Positions 55,445 to 63,973 of a DNA stretch of 64,000 bases are shown here, piece by piece. Position 1 is the first letter of the stretch. Each line of letters opens with the position of its first letter. Source of the DNA: an uncultured Lactobacillus sp. (GTDB taxonomy: Bacteria; Bacillota; Bacilli; Lactobacillales; Lactobacillaceae); NCBI RefSeq assembly GCF_910589175.1, contig NZ_CAJURR010000012.1, positions 1-64,000 of the forward strand. The letters run 5' to 3'. The position numbers and the translations under genes were made by a program. A model generated the notes under the pieces. That model did not search any database, had not been told where the DNA came from, and saw nothing but the letters and a program-made list of their open reading frames with translations.

Positions 55445-55474
55445 ACAAATGATAGCTTAAAATTTATCATTTGT
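55445..55474. promoter_or_regulatory. palindromic operator candidate B
   Basis: ACAAATGATA-N10-TATCATTTGT, a perfect palindrome with ten-base arms. It lies between the regulator copy B and its downstream unit, the same position as site A at 52334-52363. Confidence 0.65.
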
Positions 55475-55531
55475 TGCTCACAATTATCACACTGTTTTTC
55501 ATATTTACTTAATTAGTTGCGTCAGACACAA

Positions 55532-56349
55532 CTAAATTTGCCATCGTTCAATACAGTCTTGATATCCACAATTAATCAGCAATTTCTTTATTTGATCTGC
55601 TTTTTCTATATTGCCTTCAAATAAATAAAAATATAGATCATAACATATTTATAGAGCAGAAAATGACCAGTAGATTCCAGTTTTTTCAAATAACTCAATG
55701 CATTTTGAATATTACTTCCACCCATTTTTTGCTTATAACAATAGCAAAGATAATTATTGCAAATAATAGCTATTCTTTCTTGCATATTTTCAGAATAAGT
55801 ATGTTTTTGATAATGCTTTAACAGTTGCTCAAGAAAATAATCTAACTGTTCCAAAGTAAATATTTTCATACAGTCAGAAAATAACTGTAATGCTCCAATA
55901 TTTTCAAACCAATTTTCGCGTTCGTAAAATTTAGTAATTATCTTATTTTTAAGAGATGGACTTAAGTCAGACAAATTATTTTCTAAAGATGCAATAGCAA
56001 TTACTGTTCGATATTTAAAAATCTGATGCTCTTTTAAATCCAAAATTTCATTTAAGTATATTCTTAATTCTTCCCTTTGATTATTATTAAAAGCGTACAT
56101 TATCTTTTGCTTTAATTCTTCAGCCTTTTTATCTTCAAAAGTATAATAATTGTCTTTCACTTTATTGAAAAAGTCACTAATATCAATATGATGTTTCAAA
56201 ATAATTCTAAACAATGTATCAATTGAAATATTCTCTAATCCTCGTTCAATCTTAGAATAATGTCCTTTATTAATAACTCCCCTCACCATATTTTCTTGCG
56301 TTAATCCTAATTTTTTTCGCTCTTCATATAGTGCTTCTCCAATAGTCAT
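55532..56349 (-). pseudogene. Rgg/MutR-like regulator, copy B, frameshifted
   Basis: Codons 1 to about 233 align with the intact regulator at 52421-53239 (helix-turn-helix IGEALYEERKKLGLTQENM, then HYSKIERGLENISIDTLFRI). A one-base loss near 55651 shifts the frame, giving a premature end at 55606. In the other frame the lost tail continues as ICYDLYFYLFEGNIEKADQI and on to WQI, stop at 55532. DNA binding may survive but the C-terminal sensor is truncated by about 40 residues. Start at 56349 has an AGGAGA site. Confidence 0.85.
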
Positions 56350-56489
56350 AATTTCATCTCCTAGCATTTTTATTATTTATTAATTTTTTATTAATTATAT
56401 AACAATAGTAAAGTTTAGAATATACTAGAAAGAAAGATTTAATGTTAAAAAAATCTTCACACCACACGAAAAAAGATCAAGATTCTCAA

Positions 56490-57958
56490 TGTACTGAGAC
56501 GTAAAAATTAGACAAATATTTGTTCTAGCTGACTAAGGCTTGATTTCGATATTCAATCGGAGTTAAGCCTTTTAGTCTGCTCTTTATCCTTTCATTGTTA
56601 TAGTATTCGATATATTCTTCAATTGCGTGTGCTAATTCTTCGAGATTATGATACTTGTATTCTTGATCATAGAACATTTCTGTTTTGAGCAGACCGAAGA
56701 AGTTTTCCATTAGACCATCATCCATGGAATTGCCTTTACGAGACATGCTTTGCGTGATGCCATGAAGCTTTAAAGCTCGCTGATAAACTCTGCTCTGATA
56801 TTGACAGCCCTGATCTGTGTGAAAAATACAAGCATTAAGTGCCTTATGCTTGGCAAACGCCTTATTGAGCATGGACATAACTAAATTCATATCTGGATGA
56901 CGTGAGATTGAATAAGAAACGATATCACCACCACAGCCATCAAGAATTGGTGATAAGTAAAGTTTCTGGCCATTTAAGTGAAATTCAGTGATATCTGTAT
57001 ACCATTTCATATTTGGTCGTATGGCAAAGAAGCATCGCTGAATCAAATTAGGAGCTATCTTACCAATCGTGCCTTTATAACTAGAGTACTTGCGCTTATT
57101 GCGTCTGCGACCTTTGAGCTTAAGTTTATGCATCCAGTATCGAACTGCTCGATCGGTAACGGTATAGCCTTCTTTTCGCAATTGCATAGCCACACGACGA
57201 TAGCCATAACGTCTTTGATGATAGTCGAAGATTTCTTTTAGTCTGAACAAGAAAATTGGTTTCTTTCTCTTAGACTTATCCTTCTTGTCTTTAGGTTTAA
57301 TGATGTTGTAGTAAGTACTGCGAGCTATTAAAGGCAAATCTTTATTTTGAGCCAAGACTGTAAAGATATAGTCCAAGCTAACTTTGAATTCTCGCCTTAG
57401 TTCAGTGACTGCCTGAGCTATTTCTTGTGATGTTTCTGATCCAAGGCGTTTAGTTTTTTTACGTAGGCGTTGACGATACGCAATTTCAAATTTTCTTCTT
57501 CGAGTTGCCGGATCCGCTTCTCTAAATCCTTGTGCGATATCTGGACTTGCTTTTTCTGACTCATGAGCAGAATGTCGTCCTTTCTTCTTGATAACGACAT
57601 TATACCCGTTTTTCTTGTATTCGCGAATCCAATTAAACAGGATACCATTGCTTCTTAATCCTAGCTCTAAAGACACATCTTTAATCGATTTGGTGCCTGT
57701 CAAAGCTTGCTCAATAGCTTCTTCTTTGAATTCTTTGGTAAATACTTCATTGGGTCTATCGTAGATTGCAATTCCATATCGATCAATAAGTTTAATCATG
57801 TAGCTTAAGGAACCTAAGTTCATGTTTTCTGATCTTGCGATAGATGAAATTGTTTTACCTTCTGATTTCCATTGATTATAAATATCTAATCTTTGTTTTT
57901 TATTTAATTTTGACATAGTAAAAACCGTAAAAGTGTCTAACTTTTACGGCTCACTTCA
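56490..57958 (-). mobile_element. IS3-family insertion sequence (IS150-like)
   Basis: A 1469-bp element. The 25-bp imperfect terminal inverted repeats (56490-56514, starting TGTACTGAGACG; 57934-57958, starting TGAAGTGAGCCG on the other strand) agree at 21 of 25 positions. A 3-bp direct repeat CAA flanks it (56487-56489 and 57959-57961). It carries one transposase reading frame with a DDE catalytic core. Confidence 0.9.
56525..57916 (-). CDS. IS3-family transposase, fused frame with displaced leucine zipper
   Basis: A 463-residue frame. The N-terminal OrfA helix-turn-helix regions (two repeats, residues 1-105) and the C-terminal OrfB integrase core are in one frame: WYTDITEF (D), IFHTDQGCQYQS (D) and MDDGLMENFFGLLKTE (E). 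The OrfA leucine zipper, KDLEKRIRQLEEENLKLRI then VNAYVKKL, is readable only in the +1 frame, where it ends at 57418. Seven A residues at 57454-57460 are the usual -1 frameshift site. An indel upstream has therefore bypassed the normal frameshift; the fused protein lacks its zipper. Confidence 0.85.
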   Translation of the reverse strand: MSKLNKKQRLDIYNQWKSEGKTISSIARSENMNLGSLSYMIKLIDRYGIAIYDRPNEVFTKEFKEEAIEQALTGTKSIKDVSLELGLRSNGILFNWIREYKKNGYNVVIKKKGRHSAHESEKASPDIAQGFREADPATRRRKFEIAYRQRLRKKTKRLGSETSQEIAQAVTELRREFKVSLDYIFTVLAQNKDLPLIARSTYYNIIKPKDKKDKSKRKKPIFLFRLKEIFDYHQRRYGYRRVAMQLRKEGYTVTDRAVRYWMHKLKLKGRRRNKRKYSSYKGTIGKIAPNLIQRCFFAIRPNMKWYTDITEFHLNGQKLYLSPILDGCGGDIVSYSISRHPDMNLVMSMLNKAFAKHKALNACIFHTDQGCQYQSRVYQRALKLHGITQSMSRKGNSMDDGLMENFFGLLKTEMFYDQEYKYHNLEELAHAIEEYIEYYNNERIKSRLKGLTPIEYRNQALVS

Positions 57959-57997
57959 CAAAAAATAGAAAATCTTGATCTTTTTTCATGTTTATTT

Positions 57998-59185
57998 TTA
58001 TTCAAATTCCTTACGAATCTGCTCACCTTGTTCGTCTAGTTTTGGTGCATCTTTTTGTAAACCATATGAATTCCAAGTTCCATATTTAAGTGGTGAACCT
58101 AAAACTTCATTGCCATCAGGTAGCGTCTTAACCATCCCGCGCTCAATAATTTGATCAAGGCGTCTAGTCTTATCCACATTCAAAACTAAACCAGCTGGCA
58201 CACCTGCTTCATGTAAGATCTTATCCCACTCAGCAGCAGTCTTAGTTTTAAGTACATCCTGCATTGCATTTTTAACTTTTTGCCAGTTTTTCTCACGCAA
58301 ATCATTTGTCTTAAAATCTGCTTGATTAATCCATTCTTCATGCCCTAATGCATTAGATAATAATCCCCATAAATGATCATTTCCACAACAAATAGCAATT
58401 GGCTGATCTTGACAATCAAAAGTATCAAACGGATACATATCAGGATGACGATTGCCAATTCTGTGTGGTACTTCATGTGGCCCAAGAGCAATCATTAGGT
58501 CTTGCACCATTAAAGAGAAGGTAGAATCTAGCATCGAAACATCTACAGTTGTACCCTTTCCTGTTCGCTCTCTTGCTACTAAAGCAGTGGTAATCGCGCT
58601 ATAGCCCATGATTCCTGCAACAACATCAGAAACTGAAGTTCCAACACGTGTTGGCTTACCGTTTGGTTCACCTGTAGCATCCATTAATCCAGATACTGCC
58701 TGAACAATGGTATCGTAAGCCGCCTGTTTAGACCATGGTCCGTATTGACCAAAACCAGAAATAGAAGCAAATATTAGCTTTGGATACTTTTTAACCATTT
58801 CTTCTGGATCAAATCCTAGGCGTGTCATTACACCTGGACGGAAGTTTTCTACAACTATATCAGCCTTAGCAATGATGTTTTCGACTAAAGCATGATCTTT
58901 TGGATCTTTCAAATCTAAAGCAATTGATTCTTTACCTGCATTACAGATTCTAAAGTATTCACTTGAACCATCTGCAATGTATGGTCCCATGTGGCGGGTA
59001 TCATCCCCTGTTTTTCTTTCAATATGAATTACTCGTGCACCTGCGTCGGCAAGCATTCTTGTACAAGTTGGACCTGACAAGACATGGGTGAAGTCCACAA
59101 CTAAGATTCCTGCTAGTGGATATGGCTTATCTTTATCTAAATGAGGATTATTTGCTTCTAACTTGGCATAATTTGGTTCTGACAT
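57998..59185 (-). CDS. CaiB/BaiF family III CoA transferase (Frc-like)
   Basis: A 395-residue protein. The family III fold has LVVDFTHVLSGPTCTRMLADAG at the N-terminus, NAGKESIALDLK, VENFRPGVMTRLG, and the catalytic Asp in AAYDTIVQAVSGLM. These enzymes move CoA between carboxylic acids; in lactobacilli the best-known member is formyl-CoA:oxalate transferase beside oxalyl-CoA decarboxylase. No decarboxylase is adjacent here, so substrate is uncertain. It is monocistronic and its terminator carries the IS3 element. Confidence 0.85.
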   Translation of the reverse strand: MSEPNYAKLEANNPHLDKDKPYPLAGILVVDFTHVLSGPTCTRMLADAGARVIHIERKTGDDTRHMGPYIADGSSEYFRICNAGKESIALDLKDPKDHALVENIIAKADIVVENFRPGVMTRLGFDPEEMVKKYPKLIFASISGFGQYGPWSKQAAYDTIVQAVSGLMDATGEPNGKPTRVGTSVSDVVAGIMGYSAITTALVARERTGKGTTVDVSMLDSTFSLMVQDLMIALGPHEVPHRIGNRHPDMYPFDTFDCQDQPIAICCGNDHLWGLLSNALGHEEWINQADFKTNDLREKNWQKVKNAMQDVLKTKTAAEWDKILHEAGVPAGLVLNVDKTRRLDQIIERGMVKTLPDGNEVLGSPLKYGTWNSYGLQKDAPKLDEQGEQIRKEFE

Positions 59186-59243
59186 TTTTATATACGCTTT
59201 CTTATTTTAATTGTATTCAAGTCTTATTTTAGATAAAAATGAG

Positions 59244-59276
59244 CAAAATAAAAAGCCGTTTGATATCGACGACTTT
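59244..59276 (-). terminator. terminator of the toxin-antitoxin operon
   Basis: AAAGTCGT and ACGGCTTT pair with one G-T wobble, with a 9-base loop and TTATTTT on the minus strand, just after the toxin stop. Confidence 0.65.
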
Positions 59277-59284
59277 AATTTTAA

Positions 59285-59593
59285 TTATCGTAAATCAGAA
59301 TGAAATAATTCATTATGAGACCCTAGTCTAACCAATCGAAAGACTTTTTTATTTTTGTTTTTTGTATGAATAACAAGCAAATCAAGTTTCCCCTCAAATA
59401 AATGAAATTCAAAATATCCTACATAATTCAATTCCTCATTAGTTAAAAGATGTGGATCCTATTCTTCCGGTATTTCTCCAGTTTCTTGCATATATGAAGT
59501 TATTGCTTGAATTTCATCCCATAACTCAGGAACTTTCTTACTCCAACGATTTACATCCTGAATAAAATTATCTTCGGCCTTTATTTCATACAT
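59285..59593 (-). pseudogene. YafQ/RelE-type toxin gene with amber stop
   Basis: A 103-codon frame starting at 59593, overlapping the antitoxin stop as TAATG. Codon 45 is TAG (59459-59461), within the GEIPEE-stop-DPHLLTN segment. YafQ proteins have Tyr there (PEEY..H.L), so one base change explains it. The rest is intact: FEFHLFEGKLDLLVIH and the C-terminal RLVRLGSHNELF. A full toxin would be a ribosome-dependent mRNA endonuclease; this copy is truncated unless the stop is suppressed. Confidence 0.85.
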
Positions 59594-59892
59594 TACTCTA
59601 ATTCCTTTGCACGTTTTTTCATATAACTAATCAATTTATTAGTATCTTTAAAGGCTGGAGTATCGTCTTCAATTAAGCCCATATCTTTAGCTTCTGCCAG
59701 TAAAAGAGCTTTCTTAGTATCGTCTGTAAGCGTATTAGAATTGGTTACTGAAAAGGGAATTCCATTATGTCTAATAATTTGTTTAAAATACATTTTAATA
59801 CTAGTAGACATGTCTAAACCGAGATTATCTAAAATTCTTTTAACTTCATCATGATCTTTAGAATCTGCACGATAACTATATGTATGTGCCAT
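59593..59892 (-). CDS. RelB/DinJ-family antitoxin
   Basis: A 99-residue protein with the DinJ ribbon-helix-helix pattern (YRADSKDHDEVKRILDNLGL, then STSIKMYFKQIIRHNGIPF) and an acidic C-terminal half that would bind the toxin. ATG at 59892 has a GGGGAG site 8 bases upstream; GTG at 59901 does not. It overlaps the toxin start. With the toxin broken, the antitoxin may persist as an immunity relic or DNA-binding autoregulator. Confidence 0.88.
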   Translation of the reverse strand: MAHTYSYRADSKDHDEVKRILDNLGLDMSTSIKMYFKQIIRHNGIPFSVTNSNTLTDDTKKALLLAEAKDMGLIEDDTPAFKDTNKLISYMKKRAKELE

Positions 59893-60010
59893 ATTAATCA
59901 CTCCCCTTTTCTAAAATTATACTACAATTTATATACATTGTATTTAATTTTAACTAGATATAATCTTGCTTAAATTATAGAGAATCTCATCACACTGATT
60001 ATTCTCAGAA

Positions 60011-60460
60011 TCAATATCCATTTAAATAATCATTAGCCTTCTCCAGAATAAAGGATAAATCTTCAAAACTAAATTCCTTAAAGTTTTGCTCTCTGATTCT
60101 TTTTTGTGCATCTTCATAGTTTAGCCAAGCAGTCTGCCTAATTTCACTTTCTTGTCGTTTTATTTCCTGATGAGAATTGTATTTTGCTAAAAATAAAGTT
60201 ACGGTCTTTTCAATTTCTGAAGTAACTTGATATGAATAGCTTTTACTAAAATCAAAATTAAATTCAGGCTTTAATCCTACTTCTTCAAAAATTTCTCGTT
60301 TTGCAGCTTCTTGCGCTGTCTCTCCAGCTTCAAGATGTCCTTTTGAAAAAGCCCACGCACTCTTAAATTGCTTATAAGGCTGACTTTGAATTAATAAATA
60401 TTGGATTTCGTTATTTTTCTTGCGCCAGATAATTGCACCTGCTGAATGTTCATGTTTCAT
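60011..60460 (-). CDS. NUDIX hydrolase, Ap4A-hydrolase-like
   Basis: A 149-residue protein with the complete NUDIX box (GHLEAGETAQEAAKREIFEE, then VGL) preceded by AWAFSKGHL and SAGAIIWRKKN, a pattern typical of asymmetric diadenosine tetraphosphate hydrolases. It would cleave nucleoside-linked pyrophosphates. It starts 16 bases after the HhH-like gene and is probably in its operon. A 3' remnant of a related gene lies near 53.5 kb. Confidence 0.8.
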   Translation of the reverse strand: MKHEHSAGAIIWRKKNNEIQYLLIQSQPYKQFKSAWAFSKGHLEAGETAQEAAKREIFEEVGLKPEFNFDFSKSYSYQVTSEIEKTVTLFLAKYNSHQEIKRQESEIRQTAWLNYEDAQKRIREQNFKEFSFEDLSFILEKANDYLNGY

Positions 60461-60476
60461 GATACTTTTCCTTTAA

Positions 60477-61220
60477 TTATAATTCTTCCTTAAATCCATT
60501 CCTTGACCATAACCAAAGCGCAGATTGAAAATCAATAGGTACATAATTGGTACCCTTTAGTGCTTCAATCCAAGCTTTTATTACATAATCCTGTACTTTT
60601 GTACTTTCTACTTCTTCATCTGTAATCAGCCCAAGTTTATGCGTAGCTCTAATAATATGCCGATCTGCAGCAATATAAATTTGATCAGTATTAATCAAAG
60701 GTAGATTCGTATACTGATACATCACATATAGCCAGTAATTACACAATTTTTTACCAGACAGGTATGGAAAATCCTTTTTCCTCTCTACCTGCATATAATG
60801 ACGAACTTTTTGAATGTCATTGTCAAAATAAGCAAAAAAATCAGTTACTTTCCCATTGAAATTATTAACTAAAGTCTGACAAAGTCTAATCCAAATTTGT
60901 GTCTGCTTATTTTTCTGCAAAGCCAAACTATATTTAGTTAAGGCTGCCTGTACTTCAATAAAATCTTTATCCCCCACTTCTTGTGGTTTAAATACAAAAT
61001 TAGTCTCATTATCCTCAAAAGTAGCTGTAGCACTTTTCCACAAAGTATTAGAATTTCTTTGATAGTCTAAAGCAGTTGGCAATGTATAAAAAATAGCATT
61101 TTCTTCAGAATGGTGATCTAAATTTTTAGGACGCGTATCTTCTGTCATATCACTTCCCCAGTACCTTGATTTATATATTTCAGTTAAATGCTCAAGTTTA
61201 TTTAGTAGTTCTTGATTCAT
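60477..61220 (-). CDS. hypothetical protein, possibly divergent HhH-GPD glycosylase
   Basis: A 247-residue soluble protein with no close family that I recognise. Residues 165-215 contain SGKKLCNYWLYVM then ADRHIIRATHKLGLI. These recall the lysine loop and the D-x-H-x-x-R-x-x-x-x-LGL helix of helix-hairpin-helix DNA glycosylases (Nth/Ogg/AGOG). The remainder is helical. It precedes the NUDIX gene by 16 bases. A base-repair role is inference only; a GGGGAGGA ribosome site supports the start. Confidence 0.45.
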   Translation of the reverse strand: MNQELLNKLEHLTEIYKSRYWGSDMTEDTRPKNLDHHSEENAIFYTLPTALDYQRNSNTLWKSATATFEDNETNFVFKPQEVGDKDFIEVQAALTKYSLALQKNKQTQIWIRLCQTLVNNFNGKVTDFFAYFDNDIQKVRHYMQVERKKDFPYLSGKKLCNYWLYVMYQYTNLPLINTDQIYIAADRHIIRATHKLGLITDEEVESTKVQDYVIKAWIEALKGTNYVPIDFQSALWLWSRNGFKEEL

Positions 61221-61243
61221 TAATATATTTTCCTCCCCAAAAT

Positions 61244-61287
61244 AAAAAACGTTCTGTCAGACATAATTATATCTAACAAAACGTTTT
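61244..61287 (-). terminator. terminator of the purAB operon
   Basis: AAAACGTTTTGTTAGA and TCTGACAGAACGTTTT pair with two mismatches and are followed by T residues on the minus strand, just after the purB stop. Confidence 0.85.
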
Positions 61288-61297
61288 AGTTTCTATC

Positions 61298-62593
61298 TTA
61301 GTCTAAACCGCACTTTTCAAAAATTTCATCAACATGCTTCAAGTGATAATGATAATCAAATGCATCATCTAAATCGTCTTCAGACAAGTAATTCATAACT
61401 TCACTATCTTCAATTAACTTTCTAAATGAAGTTTGCTCTTGCCATGACTTATTAGCTAATTTTTGCACCATATCGTAAGCTTTTTCACGTGATAAGCCTG
61501 CTTCATCAATTAACTTTAAGAGCACACGTTGTGAATAAATCAAACCATAAGTACGATCCATGTTCTTAAGCATTGTCTCAGGGAAAACATCGAGGTTAGT
61601 CAAAATCCTGTTAAAACGGTTCAACATGTAATCAATTCCAATGGTTGCATCAGGTAAAATTACACGCTCAGCACTTGAATGAGAAATATCTCTCTCATGC
61701 CATAAAGCCACATCTTCATAAGCTGGCACCATAAATCCGCGCATTACTCGAGCCATACCGCATAAGTTTTCCGATCCAATTGGATTATGCTTGTGAGGCA
61801 TTGCAGAAGAGCCTTTTTGACCAGCTCTAAAGTGTTCTTCAACTTCATGAATTTCACTACGTTGCAAACCGCGAATCTCTGTTGCCCAATTTTCAATGCT
61901 TGTGGCAATTAAAGCAATCGTAGCAATGTAGTATGCATGTAAGTCTCTTGGCAAAACCTGACTAGTAACTGGTTGCTGAGTTAAACCAAGCTGCTTTAAA
62001 ACGCTAGTTTCAACTGCTGGTGGGACATTAGCAAAAGTACCAACAGCTCCAGAAATCTTACCAGATTCAACATCTTTAGCAGCTACTTTAAAGCGTTCAA
62101 TGTCACGATTAATTTCCGCATACCAACGAGCTAATTTCAAACCAAAAGTAGTTGGTTCTGCTTGAACACCGTGAGTGCGTCCCATTTCAACAGTGTATTT
62201 ATATTTTCTAGCCTTATCTGCAATAGTTTCTTTTAAAGCTTCTAAATCTTTCAAAATGATCTCATTAGCTTGCTTTAAAATATAGCCTTGTGCAGTATCT
62301 ACAACATCAGTTGAAGTTAAACCGAAGTGAACCCACTTTTTCTCTTCACCTAAGCTTTCAGAAACTGTTCTAGTGAAAGCAACCACATCATGGTGGGTAA
62401 TGGCTTCAAGTTCTGAAACACGCTCAACTGTAAAAGAAGCATTGTCTGCAATCTTCTTAGCATCTGCTTCTGGCACTTCACCAAGTTCTGCCCAAGCATT
62501 AGTTGCAGCGATTTCTACCTTTAGCCAAGCAGCGTATTTATTTTCTAAGGACCAAATTTTGCCCATTTCTGGACGAGTATAACGTTCTAACAT
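61298..62593 (-). CDS. purB: adenylosuccinate lyase
   Basis: A 431-residue fumarase/aspartase-superfamily lyase with the signature [24 protein letters not shown] and [10 protein letters not shown]. It acts twice in purine synthesis: it releases fumarate from SAICAR and from adenylosuccinate. Its start lies 3 bases after purA, so the two genes are co-expressed for the AMP branch. It ends in a strong terminator. Confidence 0.96.
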   Translation of the reverse strand: MLERYTRPEMGKIWSLENKYAAWLKVEIAATNAWAELGEVPEADAKKIADNASFTVERVSELEAITHHDVVAFTRTVSESLGEEKKWVHFGLTSTDVVDTAQGYILKQANEIILKDLEALKETIADKARKYKYTVEMGRTHGVQAEPTTFGLKLARWYAEINRDIERFKVAAKDVESGKISGAVGTFANVPPAVETSVLKQLGLTQQPVTSQVLPRDLHAYYIATIALIATSIENWATEIRGLQRSEIHEVEEHFRAGQKGSSAMPHKHNPIGSENLCGMARVMRGFMVPAYEDVALWHERDISHSSAERVILPDATIGIDYMLNRFNRILTNLDVFPETMLKNMDRTYGLIYSQRVLLKLIDEAGLSREKAYDMVQKLANKSWQEQTSFRKLIEDSEVMNYLSEDDLDDAFDYHYHLKHVDEIFEKCGLD

Positions 62594-62596
62594 AAA

Positions 62597-63886
62597 TTAC
62601 ATTTCCCAAGGATTCTTCAAAACAATAGTTTGTTCACGATCTGGACCAACTGAAACAGTAACTAAAGGAACACCTACTAATTCAGAAACGCGGTTCAAGA
62701 ACTTCTTAGCATTTTCTGGTAAATCTTCCCAAGTCTTTACATTGGTAATATCTTCTTCCCATGCAGGAAGTTCTTCGTAAACTGGCTTACATCTGTATAA
62801 TTCCTTCAAACTTGCTGGGTAGTAGTCAATCTTTTCACCATCAAGTTCATAAGCAGTACAAATCTTAATCTTGTCAAAACCAGAAAAGACATCTAATAAG
62901 TTCAAACTTAAAGCGTTGATACCAGCAACACGCTTAGCGTGACGAAGAGCAACTGAATCAAACCAACCAACACGACGTGGACGACCAGTAACAGTACCGT
63001 ATTCATGAGCAGTTTCACGAATGCGATCACCAACTTCATCTAATAATTCAGTTGGGAATGGTCCTTCACCAACACGAGTGGTGTAAGCCTTGCAGACACC
63101 AATAACAGTATCTAAGCGGTTAGCACCCATTCCGATACCAGAAGCAATTCCACCTGAAATAGTGTTTGAAGAAGTTACGTATGGGTATGTACCTTCATCA
63201 ATATCAAGCATTACTCCTTGTGCACCTTCAAAAAGAACTTTTTCGTCGTTATCTAAAGCATTGTTTACAACTACTGAAGTATCAGTAACGTATTTCTTCA
63301 TCTTTTGACCGTATTCAAGGTACTTTTCAAAGATGTCTTCAAATTTAAGTTCAGGCTTACCGTAAACCTTAGTAAATAAAGCATTCTTTTCAGCTAAACT
63401 AGTACGTAATTTTTCTTCAAAAGTATCTCTTTCAAGTAAATCGCAAACACGAATACCAATTCTTGAAGCCTTATCCATATAACAAGGACCGATACCATTC
63501 TTGGTAGTTCCGATCTTCTTGTCACCCTTAGCTTCTTCTTGATAAGTATCTTGCAAAATGTGGTAAGGCATAATTACATGTGCTCGATTAGAAATCTTTA
63601 AACCACTAATATCGATGCCTTCTTTTTCAAGATTATCTAATTCTCCGAACATTACTTCTGGATTGATAACTACACCATTACCAATTACAGCACCATTCTT
63701 AGCAGCAAAAATTCCAGATGGAATTAGGCGCATCTTGAAAGTCTTGTCACCAATTTCAATTGTGTGGCCTGCATTGTTACCACCATTTGAACGTACAGCC
63801 ATTGCTGCATCCTTACTTAAGAAATCAGTAATTTTACCCTTTCCTTCGTCGCCCCATTGACTACCTACAACTGCTATTGCTGTCAT
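62597..63886 (-). CDS. purA: adenylosuccinate synthetase
   Basis: A 429-residue GTP-dependent enzyme. It has [16 protein letters not shown] (P-loop) at the N-terminus, [10 protein letters not shown], and the C-terminal [14 protein letters not shown]. It joins aspartate to IMP, the first step of AMP synthesis. A GAGGTGA site precedes the ATG. First gene of purA-purB. A PurR-box-like sequence lies 75 bases upstream. Confidence 0.97.
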   Translation of the reverse strand: MTAIAVVGSQWGDEGKGKITDFLSKDAAMAVRSNGGNNAGHTIEIGDKTFKMRLIPSGIFAAKNGAVIGNGVVINPEVMFGELDNLEKEGIDISGLKISNRAHVIMPYHILQDTYQEEAKGDKKIGTTKNGIGPCYMDKASRIGIRVCDLLERDTFEEKLRTSLAEKNALFTKVYGKPELKFEDIFEKYLEYGQKMKKYVTDTSVVVNNALDNDEKVLFEGAQGVMLDIDEGTYPYVTSSNTISGGIASGIGMGANRLDTVIGVCKAYTTRVGEGPFPTELLDEVGDRIRETAHEYGTVTGRPRRVGWFDSVALRHAKRVAGINALSLNLLDVFSGFDKIKICTAYELDGEKIDYYPASLKELYRCKPVYEELPAWEEDITNVKTWEDLPENAKKFLNRVSELVGVPLVTVSVGPDREQTIVLKNPWEM

Positions 63887-63960
63887 TTGATTTCACCTCA
63901 TAAAAATCATTTTCTTAAAACCGAAGACTAGTTTAACAATCTAAGCTTCAATAGTCAATT

Positions 63961-63973
63961 ATTTCCGAACGTT
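63961..63973. promoter_or_regulatory. possible PurR box upstream of purA
   Basis: ATTTCCGAACGTT matches the Firmicute PurR box AWWWCCGAACWWT at 12 of 13 positions. A weak second copy with AAAACCGAAG lies near 63917, but its core is imperfect. Confidence 0.5.

Larger units (their letters stand above)
56468..57987 (-). terminator. CoA-transferase terminator split by an IS3 insertion
   Basis: GAAAAAAGATCAAGATT (56468-56484) and its exact complement (57971-57987) form a 17-bp stem with T-runs. They are now separated by the IS element; without it the loop would be about 14 bases. It is the terminator of the CoA-transferase gene ending at 57998. Confidence 0.85.
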
